DNA of 64,000 nucleotides. It comes from Methylophilaceae bacterium LSUCC0401. GTDB lineage: Bacteria > Pseudomonadota > Gammaproteobacteria > Burkholderiales > Methylophilaceae. Positions 29,491-37,875 of the stretch are shown piece by piece. The stretch is from contig CP103442.1 in assembly GCA_024919035.1 (NCBI GenBank), positions 930,001-994,000 of the forward strand, given 5' to 3'. The translations under genes and the position numbers were made by a program. The stretch's first letter is position 1. Each line of letters opens with the position of its first letter. The notes beneath the pieces were generated by a model, which saw only the letters and a program-made list of their open reading frames with translations, had not been told where the DNA came from and searched no databases.

Positions 29491-30156
29491 TTAACACTTT
29501 TTTAATCTGCCATCGATAAACTCAAATCTATTTTTAAAGTTACTTAACATACTCTGATCATGAGTAACTAAAAGTAACTTAATATTATTTTTTTGAGTCC
29601 CTTTTAATAATAAATCCATAACTATTTTTGAATTTTTTTTATCCAAATTACCAGTAGGTTCGTCAGCAAATATGACTTTGGGCTGGTGAATCAGGGCTCT
29701 GCATATAGCTACCCTTTGCTTTTCTCCGCCTGATAATTGATTAGGATAATGCATAATTCGATCTAAAAGCCCAACTGAATTCAACAATTTCTTGGCTTGT
29801 TGCATAGCATAACCATCATTAATATTATTAACTTTAAGGGGAAGCATGACATTCTCCAACACATTAAAATCGTTCAACAAATGATGGAATTGATAAATAA
29901 AACCAAACTCATGCTTTCTTAGATTGATAAGTTCAGATTGTTTTATTCCACATAGTTCATTTCCAAAAAACTTAATCGATCCTTTATCACAAACATCTAA
30001 TCCTGCAATAATCTGCAAAAAAGTACTTTTACCAGAGCCAGACACCCCAGTAAAAACAGCACTATCTGATAATTTAATAGATAAATTTGAAAATAATGGC
30101 TTGTCAAGTGCCGGAAAAGTTTTTTTTAAATCATGTATTTCCAAAAAATTACTCAT
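29491..30156 (-). CDS. lolD: Lipoprotein-releasing system ATP-binding protein LolD
   Basis: ATPase of the LolCDE complex, which extracts outer-membrane lipoproteins from the inner membrane and hands them to LolA. Walker A GVSGSGKSTFL, signature LSGGEKQRVAICRAL and Walker B VIFADEPTGNLD are intact in a 221-residue protein. The first 8 bases overlap the end of the permease gene, so both are made together. Confidence 0.94.
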   Translation of the reverse strand: MSNFLEIHDLKKTFPALDKPLFSNLSIKLSDSAVFTGVSGSGKSTFLQIIAGLDVCDKGSIKFFGNELCGIKQSELINLRKHEFGFIYQFHHLLNDFNVLENVMLPLKVNNINDGYAMQQAKKLLNSVGLLDRIMHYPNQLSGGEKQRVAICRALIHQPKVIFADEPTGNLDKKNSKIVMDLLLKGTQKNNIKLLLVTHDQSMLSNFKNRFEFIDGRLKKC

Positions 30157-31411
30157 TTTTTAAAACCTCAGCCGGGTTTATTTTTGAAGCAACATAACTT
30201 GGATAAATTGTTGCCATCAAGGCTAATATGATTGAAACAAAAACTACAAAGTTAATATCTGAAATCATTATCATTGAGGGAAGTTCATTAATGTAATAAA
30301 TATCTTTTGATAAAAATTGAATATTAAAAACTCTTTCAATAAAAGGAACAATGGTGTTGATATTAGATGCAATTAATGCTCCCAAAAGAAGCCCAATAAA
30401 AGACCCAATCAATCCAATAATAAATCCTTGCATTACAAAAATTCGAACAATATGAAGTTTAGAAAACCCAATAGTTTGTAATATAGCAATGTCTTTTTTT
30501 CGGTCATATACACTCATAGTCAAAGATGCAATGAGATTAAATGCTGCAACAGCAATAATTAGAGTAAGAATTATTGCCATCACTCTTTTTTCCATTTGTA
30601 TAGCTGAAAAAAAGTTTTTATTTTTATTGGTCCAATTATTTACAAAAGCATTGATATTTAAATCATAAAGGATTTGTTTCACTTGTGATTCTGTAGGCAG
30701 AGTTTCATCTGAATTTTTTAATTGAATTTGAATGCCTGAATACAAAGTATTTGTATTTTTATAAAATATTTTTCTCGCATTTTTTTGACTTATCAAAGCT
30801 AAGCTGCTGTCAAATTCATAAATCCCAGCATCAAATATTCCTGAAATAATAAATTTTTTTATGACAGGATAACTTCCAACAGGACCGAAATTTAATTTTG
30901 GTATCAGTAAATTTATAGAATCGCCCACTGTTACACCCATAATTCTTGCAAGATCTATACCAATGATCATTTCATAACGATCATTATTTAGAATTTTTGA
31001 ACCAATTACTATTTTTTCAAAAAGATGATTTACTTGACCCTCTTTTTCAGGATCAACTCCTCGTATTTGAATACCATGATTGTTATTATTATTTGTAATT
31101 AAACCTTCACCAGAAATAAAAGAAGCATAGGCATCAATTGATGAAATATTATCCAATCGATTAGATAGCTCATTAAATTTATCTTGATCATCTAAGCCAC
31201 CGTAAATCTCAATGTGAGATGTCGCATCTAAAATTCTTTTTTTTAACTCATAGTGAAAACCGTTCATAACAGACATCACAACTATAAGTGCCATGACTCC
31301 AATGGATATTCCTAGAATGCTTGACAGGCCAATAAAAGATATAAAACGGCTTTTACTTCCGTTTATGAGAATTTTTTTCGATATCCAAAGGTCAAGTAGA
31401 AAGGATTTCAT
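30149..31411 (-). CDS. lolC: Lipoprotein-releasing system permease (LolC/LolE family)
   Basis: Inner-membrane permease of the lipoprotein release ABC transporter. One helix near the N-terminus (about residues 24-50), a large periplasmic domain (50-265), and three helices at the C-terminus give the 4-helix FtsX-type layout; 420 residues. The segment SIGVMALIVVMSVMNGF is the family hallmark. Only one permease gene is next to lolD, so either LolE is elsewhere or the complex is a LolF-type homodimer; the symbol is therefore approximate. Confidence 0.9.
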   Translation of the reverse strand: MKSFLLDLWISKKILINGSKSRFISFIGLSSILGISIGVMALIVVMSVMNGFHYELKKRILDATSHIEIYGGLDDQDKFNELSNRLDNISSIDAYASFISGEGLITNNNNNHGIQIRGVDPEKEGQVNHLFEKIVIGSKILNNDRYEMIIGIDLARIMGVTVGDSINLLIPKLNFGPVGSYPVIKKFIISGIFDAGIYEFDSSLALISQKNARKIFYKNTNTLYSGIQIQLKNSDETLPTESQVKQILYDLNINAFVNNWTNKNKNFFSAIQMEKRVMAIILTLIIAVAAFNLIASLTMSVYDRKKDIAILQTIGFSKLHIVRIFVMQGFIIGLIGSFIGLLLGALIASNINTIVPFIERVFNIQFLSKDIYYINELPSMIMISDINFVVFVSIILALMATIYPSYVASKINPAEVLKNE

Positions 31412-31460
31412 TTTTAAATCATTTATTAGTTATGAAGATTTGATCTGATAGAATTATGTC

Positions 31461-32030
31461 ATGTTTACAGGCATAATTAAAACAATTGGTAAGGTTAAGA
31501 GTATTGAAGAAATTCAAAATGATATTCATCTTGCTATTAGTTATCAAAGTAATTTTGATCTTGAATTAGGTGATAGTATTTGCGTGAATGGTGCCTGTTT
31601 AACTGTATTTAAGTTCACAGCCGATACCTTAGAATTTCATTTATCTAAAGAAACACTTTCCAAAATTGTTCCTTTTAAAATTAATCAATTTGTTAACCTA
31701 GAAGAGTCTCTTAGAGTTGGTGATAAGGTTGGTGGTCATTTTGTCTTTGGTCACGTTGATTCTCAAGCTGTATTGGTAGACATAAAAAAGGAATCAAATT
31801 GTGAAATATGGAATTTGCAAATTCCTGAATCTTTTCAAAAATTTATCGCTTCAAAGGGATCTATTAGTCTAAACGGGGTAAGTCTCACAATTAATAGCGT
31901 AAAAAAAAATATCTTTACAGTAAATTTAATACCTCATACTATCGACCACACTGTATTTAAACATAATAAAATTAATGATCATCTAAATTTTGAAATTGAT
32001 ATGCTGGCAAGATATGCATTAAATGGTTAG
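31461..32030 (+). CDS. ribE: Riboflavin synthase
   Basis: Trimeric enzyme that dismutates 6,7-dimethyl-8-ribityllumazine to riboflavin. The two lumazine-binding repeats are visible: MFTGIIKTIGKV with GDSICVNGACLTV in the first half, and GGHFVFGHVD with GSISLNGVSLTIN in the second. 189 residues, slightly short. A TAGAAT hexamer ends 6 bases before the ATG. The 49-base spacer is too short for an FMN riboswitch. Followed by ribBX after 5 bases. Confidence 0.95.
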   Translation: MFTGIIKTIGKVKSIEEIQNDIHLAISYQSNFDLELGDSICVNGACLTVFKFTADTLEFHLSKETLSKIVPFKINQFVNLEESLRVGDKVGGHFVFGHVDSQAVLVDIKKESNCEIWNLQIPESFQKFIASKGSISLNGVSLTINSVKKNIFTVNLIPHTIDHTVFKHNKINDHLNFEIDMLARYALNG

Positions 32031-32035
32031 AAAAT

Positions 32036-33112
32036 ATGCTGAATAATATTGAATCGATAATTGAAGATCTAAAAACGGGAAAAATGGTTGTTCTTGTTGA
32101 CGATGAGGATAGAGAAAACGAAGGTGATCTTGTTGTAGCAGCTGATAACATCTCACCCGAAATTATAAATTTTATGGCGAAATATGGACGTGGTCTTATT
32201 TGCCTAACCCTCACAGAGGACAAAGCGAAACAGTTAAATCTTCCATTAATGGTTCAAGAAAATGAAGCAAAGCTTGGTACTAATTTTACAGTCTCTATTG
32301 AAGCAGCAGAGGGAGTATCAACGGGAATCTCTGCCAGTGACCGCTCTACAACCATTAAAGCAGCCATTCATCCAGATGCAACCAAGAAAAGTATTGTTCG
32401 ACCTGGTCATATTTTTCCCTTGATATCTCACCCTGGGGGAGTTTTATATAGAGCTGGTCACACAGAAGCAGGTTGTGACTTAGCCCAGATTGCAGGGTTT
32501 CAACCGTATTCTGTTATATGTGAAATTTTAAATGATGATGGGTCAATGGCTAGACTTGATGATTTAAAAATTTTTGCAAAAAAACATGATCTAAAAATAG
32601 GCTCTATAGCAGACTTAATTGAATACAGAAGAAGAAAAGAAAACTTAATCAAGCGAACCAGTGAAGAAATTCTAAAAACAGAGTACGGTGAATTTAAGCT
32701 CATAACCTATAAAGATATTATTTCAGATTATATTCATCTAGCTTTTATAAAAGGTGAAATTCTCAACAATGAACCCATTATGGTCAGAGTTCATGAACCG
32801 CTATCAATCCTTGACTTCATTATCAAAGATGACAAACACTCATGGTCACCGAATGATGCATTTAAAAAAATAGCACAGGAAAAGAATGGGGTCATTCTCT
32901 TTCTCAATTATGGAAATTTAAACAAAGTACAAAAAATTAACGATCTTGATCAGCAGCCCAAAAATAAACAGAATGATTTACGTAATTATGGAATTGGCTC
33001 CCAAATATTAGTTGATCTTGGCATTAAAGAAATGAAACTACTTGCTTCTCCTAGAAAAATGCCAAGTATGATTGGCTTTGGTTTGGACGTAAAAGAATTT
33101 ATAGAAAAATAA
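32036..33112 (+). CDS. ribBX: 3,4-dihydroxy-2-butanone-4-phosphate synthase with inactive GTP cyclohydrolase II-like domain (RibBX)
   Basis: The N-terminal 200 residues are an intact RibB: VDDEDRENEGDLV, ASDRSTTI, RPGHIFPL and HTEAGCDLA are all present, so ribulose 5-phosphate should be converted to the four-carbon riboflavin precursor. The C-terminal 155 residues are related to RibA but lack the zinc-binding cysteine cluster (SECLTGD...RCDCG is replaced by HEPLSILDFI...), so GTP cyclohydrolase II activity is not expected. Such RibBX hybrids are known from proteobacteria. A true RibA must be encoded elsewhere. ribH and nusB, often next in line, are absent here. Confidence 0.9.
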   Translation: MLNNIESIIEDLKTGKMVVLVDDEDRENEGDLVVAADNISPEIINFMAKYGRGLICLTLTEDKAKQLNLPLMVQENEAKLGTNFTVSIEAAEGVSTGISASDRSTTIKAAIHPDATKKSIVRPGHIFPLISHPGGVLYRAGHTEAGCDLAQIAGFQPYSVICEILNDDGSMARLDDLKIFAKKHDLKIGSIADLIEYRRRKENLIKRTSEEILKTEYGEFKLITYKDIISDYIHLAFIKGEILNNEPIMVRVHEPLSILDFIIKDDKHSWSPNDAFKKIAQEKNGVILFLNYGNLNKVQKINDLDQQPKNKQNDLRNYGIGSQILVDLGIKEMKLLASPRKMPSMIGFGLDVKEFIEK

Positions 33113-33206
33113 ATTTATGATAAAATAAGTTTATTGATTGAAAAAAATATACATCAACAAAAATCCTCTCGATTCCCAGAATCTAACCCATCCCTTTTTT
33201 TTTACA

Positions 33207-33689
33207 ATGACGTCTGATCATTTAAATCTTTTTTCAATTAAAAATAAGAAAGGTCCAGTTTTGGGCCTTGATCTAGGAATAAAAAAGACTGGGGTCGCCA
33301 TTGGAAATAATGAATTAAAAACATCAGAGAATCTCACTACCATCACTGCAAAAAATAAAGAAGAGAGATTAAAAAAAATAAAAGAAATTGTAGATCAATG
33401 GCAGCCCATTTACATCGTCATTGGCCTACCAACTAATCAAGATGATTCCATGAGCGCAGTGTCAAGGTTCTGTTTAAATACAGGAAAAGAAATTAAAAAT
33501 AAATTGAATATTCCTGTTGTATTCACAAATGAAAACTACTCTTCAACGGAAGCAGAGGGTTTTATAGAAAATCATTTAAATTTAAATTTAAGGAAAAATA
33601 ATGATCTAATTGATCAACTTTCAGCGGAGATCATCCTTCAAACCCATTTCAATGAAATAGACTCTCTAAATAGTACTGAAAAAATATGA
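33207..33689 (+). CDS. ruvX: Holliday junction resolvase-like protein RuvX (YqgF)
   Basis: RNase H-fold protein of the YqgF family, implicated in processing the 5' end of pre-16S rRNA. The first acidic motif is [14 protein letters not shown], and [11 protein letters not shown] and [11 protein letters not shown] are the later conserved motifs. The start is uncertain: TTG 33138, ATG 33207 and TTG 33261 are in frame. Only 33261 has a good Shine-Dalgarno (AAGAAAGG), but it would leave just three residues before the catalytic Asp; I list the ATG. A run of nine T lies between the first two candidates. Overlaps pyrB by 4 bases. Confidence 0.86.
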   Translation: MTSDHLNLFSIKNKKGPVLGLDLGIKKTGVAIGNNELKTSENLTTITAKNKEERLKKIKEIVDQWQPIYIVIGLPTNQDDSMSAVSRFCLNTGKEIKNKLNIPVVFTNENYSSTEAEGFIENHLNLNLRKNNDLIDQLSAEIILQTHFNEIDSLNSTEKI

Positions 33690-34633
33690 AAAATATACAA
33701 ATTAATGAAAATGGAAAATTAAAACATTTACTAACAATTGAAGGTCTTTCAAAAAATATCATTAATGAGATTTTTGTAAGAGCAGACTCATTTCTTGACT
33801 CAGAAAAAAATAATGTAAAGAAAGTTGATCTTTTAACTGGAAAAACCATCTGTAATCTTTTTTTTGAAAACAGCACGAGAACACGAACTACATTTGAAAT
33901 AGCCGCAAAAAAACTATCTGCTGATGTAATTAACCTTAATGTAAATACATCATCACAATCTAAAGGTGAATCAATTTTAGACACCATAAATAATTTAATT
34001 GCTATGCATGCGGATATGTTTGTCATTCGACATGGTCAATCGGGTGCTGCGCACTTTATTGCAGAAAATATTAACCCAAAAATTAAAATTGTAAATGCGG
34101 GTGATGGTTACCATGCCCATCCAACTCAAGGATTACTTGATGCTTTTACTATAAGACATTACAAAAAAAAATTTACAAATCTTAAAGTTGCCATTGTGGG
34201 TGACATAAAACATTCTAGAGTTGCTAGATCAGAAATTAATGCATTAAATATTTTAGGTGTTCCTGAAATACGAGTGATTGCTCCAAAGACTTTAATGCCA
34301 TATGGAGTTGAAGAACTTGGTGTGATTCCATATGACAACTTTGACGAAGGCATAAAAAATGTTGATGTAGTCATGATGCTTAGATTGCAACAAGAAAGAA
34401 TGGATAATGCACTGATTCCAAGCCAAGAAGAATATTTCAAAACTTTTGGATTAACAGCAAAAAGGATTAATTATGCAAATCCAGATTGTATTATTATGCA
34501 TCCAGGTCCGATGAACCGTGGTGTGGAAATTGAATCGAAAGTTGCAGATTCACATCAAGCAGTTATTCTTCCGCAAGTAAGTTTTGGGATTGCAATCAGA
34601 ATGGCAGTTATGTCGCTTTTATTGGAGGAATGA
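33686..34633 (+). CDS. pyrB: Aspartate carbamoyltransferase catalytic subunit
   Basis: Second step of pyrimidine synthesis: carbamoyl phosphate plus aspartate to carbamoyl aspartate. The carbamoyl-phosphate motif [11 protein letters not shown], the [11 protein letters not shown] motif and MLRLQQERM are intact in 315 residues. No regulatory pyrI follows; instead the next gene, overlapping by 4 bases, encodes a dihydroorotase-like protein without a zinc site, matching the pyrB-pyrC' arrangement of pseudomonads in which the inactive partner is needed to assemble the ATCase. Confidence 0.95.
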   Translation: MKNIQINENGKLKHLLTIEGLSKNIINEIFVRADSFLDSEKNNVKKVDLLTGKTICNLFFENSTRTRTTFEIAAKKLSADVINLNVNTSSQSKGESILDTINNLIAMHADMFVIRHGQSGAAHFIAENINPKIKIVNAGDGYHAHPTQGLLDAFTIRHYKKKFTNLKVAIVGDIKHSRVARSEINALNILGVPEIRVIAPKTLMPYGVEELGVIPYDNFDEGIKNVDVVMMLRLQQERMDNALIPSQEEYFKTFGLTAKRINYANPDCIIMHPGPMNRGVEIESKVADSHQAVILPQVSFGIAIRMAVMSLLLEE

Positions 34634-35910
34634 TGAGGTATCTTATAAAAAATATAGAGATTTTAAATAATGATCATCACTTTCAAAAAAAAGAGTTTTT
34701 ATCCATTACAAAAGGTAAATTAAAAGAACATGCAGATGTTGATCTATTAAATGAAAAATTAAAATATGAGATTATTGATGGGCAAGACTGTATTTTTTTG
34801 CCTGTGGTCACTGATCTCTATGCAGACTTAAAAACTCCTGGACAAGAATATAAATCAATATTGGATCAAGAAATATCGGCTGCCACTGCCGGTGGTATTA
34901 CAACGGTTTGTTGCCAACCAGATACAGACCCGGTTCTTGATGAGCCCAGTTTAATAAAAGATTTAATTACTAAGGCTAATAAAGTTTTTCCAATTAATAT
35001 CAAGCCAATAGCAGCAATAACAAAAGATCTAGAAGGTCAGCAAATTGCTGAGATGAAGGAATTATACGATGCGGGAGCTATTGGATTTTCTCAAGCTGAA
35101 AAATCTATTATCAACACAAAAGTTTTATTAAGAGCATTTGAATATGCCAAAACATTTGGGTTTACTTTATTTTTAAGAGCATCTGAAAATTTTTTAACTG
35201 AAAATACATTCGCAAATGAAAGTGCAATTGCAACCCGGCTAGGTATTAGAGGATCGAATAAAAATGCAGAAGTGATAGAAGTTCTTAAATATATTGCCCT
35301 CTCTAAAGAGATCGGTACCAAAATTCACTTGTCTAAAATATCTTGCAGAGAATCATTAGAAATCATTGCAAGAGCGAAAAATGAAAATATTAATGTCTCA
35401 TGTGATGTCTCTATTAATCAGCTTTTGTTTACTGATCAAGATATCGATTTATACAATAGCAATTATCATCTGAGCCCGCCACTTCGATCAAAATCTGATC
35501 AAGACTCAATTCTTGAAAGTATAGAATTAAATATTATCGACGCTGTTTGTTCAGATCATCGACCAGTAGAAGATGATAAAAAAAGATTACCTTTTGAAGA
35601 GTCTGAGAGTGGCGCCTCAAGCTTTGAAACATTTATTCCCTTGACATTTAAAGCAGCCAAAATACATAGATTAAATTTAGAGCATTTACTATCCAAAATT
35701 AGTTACTCGCCATACAAAATAGTCTATGGAGAAAGTTATGATTACTTAAATAATAAAAATACTGATTTTTGTATTTACAATAAGTCACACAATTGGGTTG
35801 CTTCACCCAATGAGTTAAAAAGTTCTGGAAAAAATGTGCCATTCAATTGGGAGCTTGAAGGAAGAGTGACGCATACCTTTGTAGATGGTATGAAAATCTA
35901 TCAACTTTAA
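34630..35910 (+). CDS. pyrX: Non-catalytic dihydroorotase-like subunit (PyrC'/PyrX)
   Basis: A 426-residue member of the class I dihydroorotase/amidohydrolase family. The first zinc motif, normally DxHxHLREPG, reads [11 protein letters not shown], with Tyr64 and Asp66 in place of the two histidines. The metal histidine usually found in a TPHHL-type motif is also gone ([10 protein letters not shown]), although the late SDHRP remains. Catalysis is therefore not expected. In Pseudomonas such PyrC' proteins form a dodecamer with PyrB. Two tandem ATGs follow the GGAGGA Shine-Dalgarno; I use the first. An active PyrC should exist elsewhere. Confidence 0.86.
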   Translation: MMRYLIKNIEILNNDHHFQKKEFLSITKGKLKEHADVDLLNEKLKYEIIDGQDCIFLPVVTDLYADLKTPGQEYKSILDQEISAATAGGITTVCCQPDTDPVLDEPSLIKDLITKANKVFPINIKPIAAITKDLEGQQIAEMKELYDAGAIGFSQAEKSIINTKVLLRAFEYAKTFGFTLFLRASENFLTENTFANESAIATRLGIRGSNKNAEVIEVLKYIALSKEIGTKIHLSKISCRESLEIIARAKNENINVSCDVSINQLLFTDQDIDLYNSNYHLSPPLRSKSDQDSILESIELNIIDAVCSDHRPVEDDKKRLPFEESESGASSFETFIPLTFKAAKIHRLNLEHLLSKISYSPYKIVYGESYDYLNNKNTDFCIYNKSHNWVASPNELKSSGKNVPFNWELEGRVTHTFVDGMKIYQL

Positions 35911-35931
35911 GTTAATTCAAATAAATTACTG

Positions 35932-35959
35932 TTGCAACAAATTTAAATCGCAATATAAT
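35932..35959 (+). promoter_or_regulatory. Sigma-70 promoter of the PAAKK repeat gene
   Basis: A -35 element TTGCAA (35932-35937) and a perfect -10 TATAAT (35954-35959) are 16 bases apart. The predicted transcript starts near 35966, leaving a leader of about 44 bases with an AAGGAAT Shine-Dalgarno at 35998-36004. The -35 lies inside a perfect 10-bp palindrome TGTTGCAACA (35930-35939). Confidence 0.75.
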
Positions 35960-36009
35960 AACCACTTGTAGTTTAATGTTTTACTTTTTTTTTAAATAAG
36001 GAATAAGAT

Positions 36010-36315
36010 ATGTTAGATAAATTAGTTAATGCCCTCATGGGAAAAGAGTCAAAAGAACCAGCTGCTAAGAAACCAGCTGCTAAGAAACCAGCTGCTAAGA
36101 AACCAGCTGCTAAGAAACCAGCTGCTAAGAAACCAGCTGCTAAGAAACCAGCTGCTAAGAAACCAGCTGCTAAGAAACCAGCTGCTAAGAAACCAGCTGC
36201 TAAGAAACCAGCTGCTAAGAAACCAGCTGCTAAGAAACCAGCTGCTAAGAAACCAGCTGCTAAGAAACCAGCTGCTAAGAAACCAGCTGCTAAGAAACCA
36301 GCCGCTAAGAAATAA
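36010..36315 (+). CDS. Lysine/alanine/proline repeat protein, histone H1-like
   Basis: A 101-residue basic protein. Residues 1-16 (MLDKLVNALMGKESKE) form a short amphipathic helix; the rest is PAAKK repeated exactly 17 times to the stop. The composition resembles the tails of AlgP, bacterial histone H1-like and HupB-type proteins, which bind DNA or RNA without a fixed fold; binding here is inferred from charge only. It has its own promoter, a good Shine-Dalgarno and a terminator, so it is an independent one-gene unit. Repeat periodicity of 15 bases keeps the frame through copy-number change. The downstream neighbour yggS is unrelated. Confidence 0.85.
   Translation: MLDKLVNALMGKESKEPAAKKPAAKKPAAKKPAAKKPAAKKPAAKKPAAKKPAAKKPAAKKPAAKKPAAKKPAAKKPAAKKPAAKKPAAKKPAAKKPAAKK
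36058..36312 (+). repeat. Coding minisatellite, 17 copies of a 15-bp unit
   Basis: The unit CCAGCTGCTAAGAAA is repeated 17 times head to tail. Sixteen copies are identical and the last differs only by a silent GCT to GCC at 36303. Such uniformity at synonymous sites points to recent expansion or continual homogenisation by slippage. The unit multiple of three means any gain or loss changes protein length by five residues without a frameshift. Confidence 0.97.
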
Positions 36316-36340
36316 TAACGTTTTATTTCTAACATATCTT

Positions 36341-36372
36341 AAAAAAACCAGGCTTTTGCTTGGTTTTTTTTT
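36341..36372 (+). terminator. Intrinsic terminator after the PAAKK gene
   Basis: AAAAACCAGGC pairs with GCTTGGTTTTT around a TTTT loop (one G-U pair) and continues into nine T residues. It lies 26 bases after the repeat gene's stop and 12 bases before the yggS ATG, so yggS needs its own promoter. Confidence 0.88.
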
Positions 36373-36383
36373 ATAATAAAACT

Positions 36384-37055
36384 ATGAACCTACAAAACTT
36401 TCAATCAATAAAAGAGCAACTGAATCAGTTTGAATATGAAACAAAAAAAAGAATCGAACTGATAGCTGTATCAAAAAAACACTCTGTAGATAAAATTCAA
36501 TATTTAATTCAAGCGGGACAAAAAAACTTCGGGGAAAATTATGCGCAAGAAGGTATTGAAAAAATTAAGTTAATTAATAATCCAGGAGTAAATTGGCACT
36601 ATATTGGCCCCATTCAAAGTAATAAAGCTGCACAAATAGGAACCTACTTTGATTGGATTCATAGTATTGATAGATTAAAAATTTATCAAAAAATAAAAAA
36701 CCAAGCAGAATTAATAGACAAAAAAATAAATTTTCTTATTCAAGTTAATATCAGCGGTGAAGATACAAAAAGTGGTTTAAATATCTCCAATCTTGATGAT
36801 TTTTTAATAAATATCGATACAAATAGCTCTCATTTAATTTTTAGAGGAGTCATGGCTATTCCATCTAATACTGATAATGAAGTTCAGCTCAGTTCTGAAT
36901 TTAAGCTAATGCAAACAACCTTTGATAACTTGAAACAAAAATTTTCATCAGTTGACACTTTATCGATGGGAATGTCTAATGATTATCTTTTAGCATTAAG
37001 GTATGGGGCTACTATGGTTCGTATTGGCTCAAAAATTTTTGGAGATAGAGTATGA
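36384..37055 (+). CDS. yggS: Pyridoxal phosphate homeostasis protein YggS
   Basis: TIM-barrel PLP-binding protein of the YggS/PROSC family, controlling free PLP rather than catalysing a known reaction. The PLP lysine is in ELIAVSKKHS (about residue 28), and GENYAQE, HYIGPIQSNK and SMGMSNDYLLAL are family motifs. The ATG at 36384 gives 223 residues; an earlier in-frame start at 36360 lies in the terminator and is rejected. A TATAAT at 36372-36377 ends 6 bases before the ATG. It overlaps proC by 4 bases, the usual pairing. Confidence 0.94.
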   Translation: MNLQNFQSIKEQLNQFEYETKKRIELIAVSKKHSVDKIQYLIQAGQKNFGENYAQEGIEKIKLINNPGVNWHYIGPIQSNKAAQIGTYFDWIHSIDRLKIYQKIKNQAELIDKKINFLIQVNISGEDTKSGLNISNLDDFLINIDTNSSHLIFRGVMAIPSNTDNEVQLSSEFKLMQTTFDNLKQKFSSVDTLSMGMSNDYLLALRYGATMVRIGSKIFGDRV

Positions 37056-37855
37056 CATCAGAGATAACTTTTATCGGATGCGGAAATATGGCGCAAGCGA
37101 TGATTTCTGGTTTATCTGCTTCAAAAAATCGCTACCAAATTAATATTATTGAAAATGATCAAAAAATTATAGATAAAGTCAAAGACCATCTACCTATAAG
37201 AGTTATTAAAAGCATTGATTACACTCAATCCGACATTATTATTTTAGCAGTGAAGCCAAAAGATATAAAAGAGGTTTGTAAAAAGCTCAAAGTCAAAGAC
37301 TCCATAGTTATTAGTATTGCCGCAGGCATTCAGTTAAAAACTATTGAAAAATTTATGAATGGGTACAAGAAACTGGTCAGAGTAATGCCTAATTTATGTG
37401 CTTTTGAAGGCAAAAGTATTAACGCCATTTATTTTAATGATGCTATTGATGAAAAATCTAAAAAAAGTATAGATATTATTTTTAAAAGTATTGGTTCAAA
37501 TATATTTTTTGATGAAGAAATCATGATCGACAGAGCAACAGCGATTTCCGGAAGTGGTCCAGCTTATGTGTTCTACTTTATGCAGGCATTAATAGAGGCC
37601 GCATTAAAACTAGGATTACCTAAGGAAGAGTCAAGAAAACTAGTCTTTGGCACCCTAGAAGGTTCTTGCGCTGTGGCAAAAAAAAATATTGATAACTTAA
37701 ATCAATTAATTAAAAACGTTTCCTCAAAGGGTGGAACAACAGAAGCTGCCATAACTAGTTTTGCCAAAAATAATTTTAAAAATATTATAGAAAATGGAAT
37801 AAAAGATGCAGCAAATCGTGCCTCAGAAATTAACGATGAAAATTCAGCATCATGA
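37052..37855 (+). CDS. proC: Pyrroline-5-carboxylate reductase
   Basis: Last step of proline synthesis, NAD(P)H-dependent reduction of pyrroline-5-carboxylate. The Rossmann motif IGCGNMAQAMI is at the N-terminus; AVKPKDI, RVMPNLCA and SGSGPAYVFYFMQAL are family signatures, with the C-terminal dimerisation helices SSKGGTTEAAI. 267 residues, complete. Expressed with yggS through a 4-base overlap; both proteins relate to amino acid/PLP metabolism. Confidence 0.95.
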   Translation: MTSEITFIGCGNMAQAMISGLSASKNRYQINIIENDQKIIDKVKDHLPIRVIKSIDYTQSDIIILAVKPKDIKEVCKKLKVKDSIVISIAAGIQLKTIEKFMNGYKKLVRVMPNLCAFEGKSINAIYFNDAIDEKSKKSIDIIFKSIGSNIFFDEEIMIDRATAISGSGPAYVFYFMQALIEAALKLGLPKEESRKLVFGTLEGSCAVAKKNIDNLNQLIKNVSSKGGTTEAAITSFAKNNFKNIIENGIKDAANRASEINDENSAS

Positions 37856-37875
37856 CTAAAAAACTTTATTAAAGA

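Noticed and set aside
31412-31460. FMN riboswitch upstream of ribE
   Set aside because: The spacer is only 49 bases and shares no conserved RFN-element sequence.
36058-36312. Possible CRISPR-like array
   Set aside because: The units are contiguous with no spacers, are 15 bp long and encode PAAKK in frame.
35973-36335. Long open frame on the reverse strand across the 15-bp repeats (repeating FLAAG)
   Set aside because: The repeat unit is open in four of six frames by composition alone; the reverse frame has no Shine-Dalgarno and the forward gene has a full promoter, ribosome site and terminator.
36360-36383. Upstream in-frame start for yggS
   Set aside because: It lies inside the terminator T tract and adds residues absent from the family; the ATG at 36384 fits.
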